Of a stretch of 19,323 bases of DNA, positions 15,135-19,323 are shown one piece after another (the stretch's first letter is position 1; every line of letters begins with the position of its first letter). The notes beneath the pieces are model-generated. The model was not told where the DNA came from. It worked only from the letters and a program-made list of their open reading frames with translations, and did not search any database. The position numbers and the translations under genes were made by a program. This stretch comes from an uncultured Prevotella sp. (GTDB lineage Bacteria; Bacteroidota; Bacteroidia; Bacteroidales; Bacteroidaceae): contig CAJOHP010000015.1 of NCBI GenBank assembly GCA_905234355.1, forward strand, positions 1 to 19,323, written 5' to 3'.

Positions 15135-16622
15135 CTTTGCTATGCCGATGGCCCCCGCAGGGCATACGAGCCGGCACAGGTGGCAGCCCACACATTTTGT
15201 GCCGATGAGCCGCGGTTGGCGGCTTTCGTGGTCGAATACGATGGCCTGATGTCCGCCATCATTGCACGACACTTCGCAGCGCCCGCATCCCATGCATAGT
15301 TCCTTGTTGACCATGGGGTAGCAGATGGTGTCGCGGTCTAGGGCGTCTGGCATCAGGAATTTCTCTACCCTTTCGCCCACGAGGTCTTGCAGCCGTGTTA
15401 TGCCGTGCTTTTTCATGTAGCGTTGCAGTCCCATGATGAGGTCGTCTATGATGCGGTATCCATACTGCATCACAGCCGTGCACACCTGCACATTGCTGCA
15501 TCCCAGTTGTATGAACTCCAGCGCGTCGCGCCAGGTCTCTATGCCGCCTATGCCGCTCAGCTCCGTGCTTCTGTGCTGATTGCGGAATGCTTGTTTCAGC
15601 TCCAGGATATACCTTAGTGCGATGGGGCGTACGGCACGCCCTGAATAGCCCGAGATGGTGCGTTGTCCTGACACCTCAGCGTCAAATCGCATGGTGACCG
15701 ACTTGATGGTGTTGATGGCCGAGATAGCGTCGGCGCCGGCCTCGACACAGGCTGTGGCCGGCTCGGCGATGTGGGTGATGTTGGGTGTCATCTTCGGTAT
15801 GACCGGTATGCCTACGGCTTGCTTCACACAGGCTGTGTACGTCCTCACCAGCTCTGGACTCTGTCCCACGTCGCTGCCCATGCCCTTGTGCTTCATCTGC
15901 GGGCACGAGAAGTTCAGCTCCACGGCGTCACACCCGGCCTCCTCAGCCATTTTTGCCAAGCTGATCCACTCTTCCTCGGTCTGCCCCATGATGGAGGCGA
16001 TGACCACCTTTGTGGGATAGTCCTTCTTCAGCCGTCGCAGGATGTCGAAGTCCTCCTCCACGGTGTTCTCGCTCAGCTGTTCCATGTTGCGGAATCCGTA
16101 GAAGTCGCCGTGTGTGCCGTTGTCGTGCATCGCGTCGAAACGTGGTGACACCTCCTTGATTTCCTGCATGCAGATGGTTTTGTAGAACACGCCTGCCCAT
16201 CCGGCATCAAAGGCGCGTGCCACCATCCCGTAGTTGGTGCATACAGCCGAGGATGCCAGGAAGAAAGGATTCTCGCATGCTATGCCGCAAAACGTGATGT
16301 CGAGTGCCGGTGCATCGGTCATCGTCCATCTGCCGTCGACCATCTGCCATGTGGCGTCGACGTCGTCTTCACCGATGGCTCTAATCATTTCCTTTATGCG
16401 TATGGGCCAGTTGTAGTGTATGCATGCCTGTTCGGCGCGTTCCAGGTCGGCATCAGTACAGTCGGCTACCCAGCGTAAGGACAGCTTGTGGTTGTCGAAG
16501 CGTATGGCGCGTATGGCGCGGGCAGGGTCGCCGTGCTTGCAGGCCTTGCTGCATGGTGCGTCCTGACAGAGCAGACAGCGGTAGGCCTCCTCATAGACGT
16601 TTACCTTTCTCTTCTGTTTCAT
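15102..16622 (-). CDS. preA: PreA-like dihydropyrimidine dehydrogenase, Fe-S flavoprotein
   Basis: This 506-residue protein resembles the catalytic subunit of NAD-dependent dihydropyrimidine dehydrogenase, which reduces uracil/thymine or runs in reverse. A short N-terminal helical part has CLLCQDAPCSKAC (C16, C19, C24, C28), like the first cluster motif of the GltD/PreT/DPD domain I; C55 and C67 may be further ligands. The FMN-binding DHOD-type barrel spans about 107-400. It contains ELNFSCPQMKHKGMG with N237, S239 and Cys240, matching the Asn-x-Ser-Cys active-site set of mammalian DPD. The C-terminal ferredoxin domain has two full [4Fe-4S] motifs: C443/446/449/453 and C477/480/483/487. PreA is normally paired with PreT, which binds NAD(P)H, but no partner gene is present here. 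The N-terminal cysteine segment may dock another electron donor. The last codons are encoded inside the terminator stem. Substrate is inferred from family only. Confidence 0.85.
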   Translation of the reverse strand: MKQKRKVNVYEEAYRCLLCQDAPCSKACKHGDPARAIRAIRFDNHKLSLRWVADCTDADLERAEQACIHYNWPIRIKEMIRAIGEDDVDATWQMVDGRWTMTDAPALDITFCGIACENPFFLASSAVCTNYGMVARAFDAGWAGVFYKTICMQEIKEVSPRFDAMHDNGTHGDFYGFRNMEQLSENTVEEDFDILRRLKKDYPTKVVIASIMGQTEEEWISLAKMAEEAGCDAVELNFSCPQMKHKGMGSDVGQSPELVRTYTACVKQAVGIPVIPKMTPNITHIAEPATACVEAGADAISAINTIKSVTMRFDAEVSGQRTISGYSGRAVRPIALRYILELKQAFRNQHRSTELSGIGGIETWRDALEFIQLGCSNVQVCTAVMQYGYRIIDDLIMGLQRYMKKHGITRLQDLVGERVEKFLMPDALDRDTICYPMVNKELCMGCGRCEVSCNDGGHQAIVFDHESRQPRLIGTKCVGCHLCRLVCPAGAIGIAKRVAKKAGRTS

Positions 16623-16643
16623 GTTATAGCGTTATTGGTGTTG

Positions 16644-16651
16644 CAAATATA
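16644..16651 (-). promoter_or_regulatory. -7 element for the PreA-like gene
   Basis: On the minus strand, TATATTTG (16651-16644) fits the TAnnTTTG consensus and places the start point near 16638, about 16 nt before the ATG at 16622. A matching TTTG at the -33 distance is not seen, so the promoter may be weak or activator-dependent. Confidence 0.5.
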
Positions 16652-16656
16652 CGAAA

Positions 16657-16687
16657 AAAAACCGAAACGTCCGCGTTGTCGGACGTT
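16657..16687 (-). terminator. intrinsic terminator of the second OmpA-family gene
   Basis: On the minus strand, the arms AACGTCCG (16687-16680) and CGGACGTT (16673-16666) form an 8-bp stem with the loop ACAACG. It is followed by TCGG and a run of eight T residues. It lies about 43 bp after the stop of the OmpA-family gene and just upstream of the PreA-like promoter, separating the two units. Confidence 0.72.
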
Positions 16688-16729
16688 ATTTTTGCACAGC
16701 AATGTAAAAAAGATGTGCTTTTTTGTCGT

Positions 16730-18328
16730 CTATCTGGCTATGCAGATGGTGACCCTGTTCTTCCTATTCTCGTCGTAGGGCTGCTCTGTGTCGCCTTTGC
16801 TGTCTACGGCGATGCGGCTGCGGCTTATCTGATAGTCGTTGGCCAGCTGGTCGGCCACGGCGGCAGCGCGTCGCTCCGACAGTCCTTTGTTGGTGGCGGG
16901 GTCGCCCCACTGCCTGTCTGCATATCCGATGATGCTCACGGTGGCCTGCGGATGCTGCTGCATGAAGTGGGCTATCTCACTGATTTTTTCCTGCTCTTCA
17001 TCGCTCACTTTGGCGCTGTTGAACGCGAAGAAGATGTCGCGTCGCAAGGTGTCTTGGCGGGCTGTTGCCATGGCTGTGGCGGCTGCAGCTGCGCCGGTCT
17101 GTGTGGCCGTCTGCGTCTCGGGGCAGGGCACCTGTATGTATCGCTCCACGACGATAGGCTCCTGCTGCGGCCGCTTCACGTCCTTGCCCAGTCTGTAGGT
17201 CAGTCGCAGGTCGCCGATGGGCAGCACTTTGAGCATCTTCACCATGTCGACCGTCGTTTTCACCGACCCCATGATGTCCGTCAGGTCTGTGGCCATGTCT
17301 ATGCCGTCGTGGGTCATGATGCGTGGTGTGCCTCCCCAGAAGAGCACGCCGCAGTCGAAGCCCAGGCGCCAGCGGTCGTCGCCCTTCTTCAGTGCTCCGC
17401 TGTAGCCGAAGCCTACGTATGGCTTGAGCCTGTTGGCCTTCACCCATCCCTTGACCATGCTCGTTGCGTCGGGCTCCATCATGTAGGGGTCGCCCTGCTT
17501 GTGTATGACGTTGCCGTCGGCATCCACCACGTCGCGAGCGTAGTTGCCCACGCGAATGCCCATGCGTCCGTTGTCGCTGATGCGCTGGAAGGCGTCGTGC
17601 AGCTGCTTGCCTCGTGTGTCGGGGTCCAGGTAGATGCTCCCGAGCGTGGGGTCGTCGGGCGAGACGTCGAAGCCGAAGCGTGCCAGCAGGGGTATGCTGC
17701 TGAGCATGTCGGCCACGGTGTTGTCGAGGAAGTAGTCGGGATTGGTGAGTATCTCGCTGGCGCTGATCTGGTCGTAGAGCTTGTTGTAGATGCCCATGGC
17801 CACGAGTGTAGCCATCTCGTCGGTGCTGTTGTAAGCCTTGGCAATGTCCTCATTGCCATAGTACAGTCCGGCCGAGAGATACCAGTTCTTGTTGCGGAAG
17901 GGGTGCACGTCGAGTATGAGGCGTCCGTTGTAGTAGGTAGGGTATCGCTCCATGCTCACTGCCTCGTCGACCTTGTATCCGGTGAACTCCTCGAGATAGC
18001 CGGCCAGTCGCTGAAACTTCGATGCCTGCTCTTCGGGCGTGAGGTAGTCGGCACCCACCTGCACGTGGTAGTGTGTGCTCAGGTCTATGTGGGGCATGAT
18101 GGCAAAACCGGCGCGCACCTTCAAGAAGTTGCACACGGGTGTGCTCACGTCGATGCCTATGCCGCTGCTTCCTGCTGAGGCGGTGACGTCGAAAAAGCCG
18201 AAGGGCCTCATCGCCTGGTACTGCGTCTTGGGCAACAGGCTCTGTGCCGACGTGCTTACGGCGGCCACCATGCTGGCAAGCACGGCTGTGAGCAGTCTGC
18301 TCCTGTTGTGTGTCGGAGTCCTTCGCAT
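16730..18328 (-). CDS. OmpA-family outer membrane protein, second paralogue
   Basis: This 532-residue protein has a signal peptide (MRRTPTHNRS, then LLTAVLASMVAAVSTSA, cut before QSLL). The long N-terminal region (about 30-400) has aromatic strands such as NWYLSAGLYYGNE, LKPYVGFGYSGAL and WRLGFDCGVLFWGG, consistent with an outer-membrane barrel. A linker VVERYIQVPCPET precedes an Ala-rich spacer. The OmpA-like domain begins RRDIFFAFNSAKV, has GYADRQWGDPATNKGLSERRAAAV and ends NRVTICIAR. Linker and tail match the OmpA-family protein at 10719-11945 (IPCPE; DSKGDT-x-QP; NRV-x-IC), so they are paralogues. The start at 18328 is chosen because a full promoter occupies 18337-18368. The frame to 18367 would begin within the -33 box. 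It has its own terminator and is probably monocistronic. Confidence 0.88.
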   Translation of the reverse strand: MRRTPTHNRSRLLTAVLASMVAAVSTSAQSLLPKTQYQAMRPFGFFDVTASAGSSGIGIDVSTPVCNFLKVRAGFAIMPHIDLSTHYHVQVGADYLTPEEQASKFQRLAGYLEEFTGYKVDEAVSMERYPTYYNGRLILDVHPFRNKNWYLSAGLYYGNEDIAKAYNSTDEMATLVAMGIYNKLYDQISASEILTNPDYFLDNTVADMLSSIPLLARFGFDVSPDDPTLGSIYLDPDTRGKQLHDAFQRISDNGRMGIRVGNYARDVVDADGNVIHKQGDPYMMEPDATSMVKGWVKANRLKPYVGFGYSGALKKGDDRWRLGFDCGVLFWGGTPRIMTHDGIDMATDLTDIMGSVKTTVDMVKMLKVLPIGDLRLTYRLGKDVKRPQQEPIVVERYIQVPCPETQTATQTGAAAAATAMATARQDTLRRDIFFAFNSAKVSDEEQEKISEIAHFMQQHPQATVSIIGYADRQWGDPATNKGLSERRAAAVADQLANDYQISRSRIAVDSKGDTEQPYDENRKNRVTICIAR

Positions 18329-18336
18329 TTCGCCTG

Positions 18337-18368
18337 CAAAGCTATAAAAAAATATCGGAATCACCAAA
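18337..18368 (-). promoter_or_regulatory. promoter of the second OmpA-family gene
   Basis: On the minus strand, TTTG (18368-18365), a 20-nt spacer and TAGCTTTG (18344-18337) match the Bacteroidota consensus. Transcription would begin around 18331, only a few nucleotides before the ATG at 18328, so the mRNA would be leaderless or nearly so unless a later start is used. Confidence 0.75.
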
Positions 18369-18491
18369 TATTCGCGGTCGATTTACGGATAAATTATTTT
18401 TTTAAGTACTGAGCCCACTCAAAAAAGACTCGAAGTGAAGTTGGGGTCACAGGGATGGCTGGATATGCTTTCTTGTCTTCCAGTTATGTGT

Positions 18492-19323
18492 TTAGCCCAT
18501 CTTCCATTCGTCGACGCGTCGCTGCTGGCTGTTGAAGTTCACACCAATCTTGAAGAGCTGGCGCGTGTCGGCAGCGAAGGGCAGGGTATAGCCCTTCTCT
18601 TCTATCTGCTGCAGGGCGGCATCGGCGGTCTGGTCCATCTTGAACTCCATGATGTACACGTAGTCACGGGTCTGCACCACCATGTCGGCCCGCCCGTCGC
18701 TCGTGGTACGCTCCACCTCGACGTAGAGGCCCAGCAGGCGGAAGAACACGAAGAGGAAGTTCTGGAAGTAGAGTTCCGTGCGGCCCACGATGCGGTAGTC
18801 GGTGTCGGCCATCATCGCCACCAAGCGCGTCATGAACGCTTCGGGCTGGCCGCTCTCCACTTCTTTAACGAAGCGGACGATGTTGAACTGCGAGGGATCG
18901 TCGTTCGCATTGGTGTAGATGGGCAGCAGACAGTCGATGAAACCGTTTTCCACCTCCTTGTTGGGGAAGCCCAGCTGGTACTCATTGAAGCGTTTATCGT
19001 AGCTTTTGATGGTGAGGTAACCGCTCTGGTAGAGCACGACGATGGGGTTGCTCTTGTAGGAGTCGACGCGCTCCATGAGCTGCGAGCTCACCTCGCCGCT
19101 CTCCAGGTCGGCCAGCTGGTAGTTGGTCTTGCTGAGCATGGTGATGAGCTGTGTGGGGGTGCCCGTCTCGAACCAGTAGTCGCCGAATCGCTGGCTGGCC
19201 AGCGTATTGATTACGCTGAAGGGGTTGTACATGCCCGGGCTGTCGGGGCAGAAGTGGTAGCCGTCGTAGCGGCGGCGCAGCTCGGCATAGCACTCGTCCT
19301 GCGAGAGGTGCTCGCCCTGGGCC
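18492..19323 (-). CDS. AAA-ATPase-like / PD-(D/E)XK nuclease-fold protein, C-terminal part
   Basis: The frame is open to the window edge, so the N-terminus with the Walker motifs is missing and the ATG at 19232 is internal. The visible 276 residues begin with RRRYDGYHFCPD and GMYNPFSVINTLASQRFGDYWFETGTPTQL, the characteristic end of the AAA-ATPase_like domain. The C-terminal PD-(D/E)XK-type domain has LYVEVERTTSDGRADMVV, then YVYIMEFK (the Asp and Glu-x-Lys catalytic set). A helix with ALQQIEEKGY follows. Proteins of this type occur in many copies in Bacteroides and Prevotella genomes, and their role is unknown. The nuclease residues look intact. The gene is probably unrelated to its neighbours. 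The 123 bp between it and the OmpA promoter region is AT-rich and holds no clear terminator. Confidence 0.88.
   Translation of the reverse strand, partial: AQGEHLSQDECYAELRRRYDGYHFCPDSPGMYNPFSVINTLASQRFGDYWFETGTPTQLITMLSKTNYQLADLESGEVSSQLMERVDSYKSNPIVVLYQSGYLTIKSYDKRFNEYQLGFPNKEVENGFIDCLLPIYTNANDDPSQFNIVRFVKEVESGQPEAFMTRLVAMMADTDYRIVGRTELYFQNFLFVFFRLLGLYVEVERTTSDGRADMVVQTRDYVYIMEFKMDQTADAALQQIEEKGYTLPFAADTRQLFKIGVNFNSQQRRVDEWKMG

Noticed and set aside
16424..18178. 584-codon open frame antisense to the second OmpA-family gene
   Set aside because: It is a GC-driven shadow that also crosses the PreA-like promoter and a terminator. Composition is His/Val/Ala-rich without domains.
18329..18367. 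N-terminal extension of the second OmpA-family protein (MVIPIFFYSFAGE)
   Set aside because: The extension lies on top of the -33 and -7 promoter boxes and would spoil a normal signal peptide that begins at the next Met.

Overview
The window looks like chromosomal DNA of a Bacteroidota member, most likely a GC-rich Prevotella-like Bacteroidales. Four intergenic regions carry the phylum's characteristic promoter (TTTG or TTG, 19-20 nt spacer, TAnnTTTG), and a fifth shows the -7 half only. Shine-Dalgarno sequences are mostly absent. The gene families (glycogen trio, MBG-repeat protein with a Por-like C-terminal tail, AAA-ATPase/PD-(D/E)XK protein) are typical of this group. The genus is an inference. 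There is no rRNA, tRNA, IS element or CRISPR array.

Left part (1-2074): the 3' end of miaA (tRNA dimethylallyltransferase) is followed after a 12-nt gap by a diacylglycerol-kinase-fold lipid kinase. Converging on it, with stop codons overlapping by 4 bp, is a Crp/Fnr-family regulator.

Glycogen block (2075-7130): a 208-bp intergenic region holds two back-to-back consensus promoters. One drives the regulator leftwards. The other drives a three-gene cluster rightwards: a glycogen debranching enzyme, a GT4/GT5-like glycogen synthase-type glycosyltransferase, and a GH57 alpha-amylase-like protein whose two expected catalytic residues appear substituted. A strong bidirectional terminator closes the block. 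A palindrome overlapping the -33 box of the glycogen promoter is a candidate operator for the divergent regulator.

Surface block (7174-15134): a new promoter with a roughly 120-nt AT-rich leader drives a 1122-residue lipoprotein with tyrosine-centred, tail-fibre-like repeats and a long coiled coil. After 20 bp comes an OmpA-family protein. A 90-bp gap with a perfect hairpin leads to a 1009-residue secreted protein with four tandem double-MBG repeats and a sorting-type C-terminus. A large nested palindrome separates it from the next gene, which converges on it.

Right part (15102-19323, all minus strand): a PreA-like dihydropyrimidine dehydrogenase/DHOD-fold Fe-S flavoprotein, a second OmpA-family protein with its own promoter and terminator, and the C-terminal part of an AAA-ATPase/PD-(D/E)XK protein that runs off the window.

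The most interesting material is the putative fibre lipoprotein with its OmpA partner, the apparently inactive GH57 protein conserved beside glycogen enzymes, and the dense set of RNA hairpins and promoters that can be read directly.
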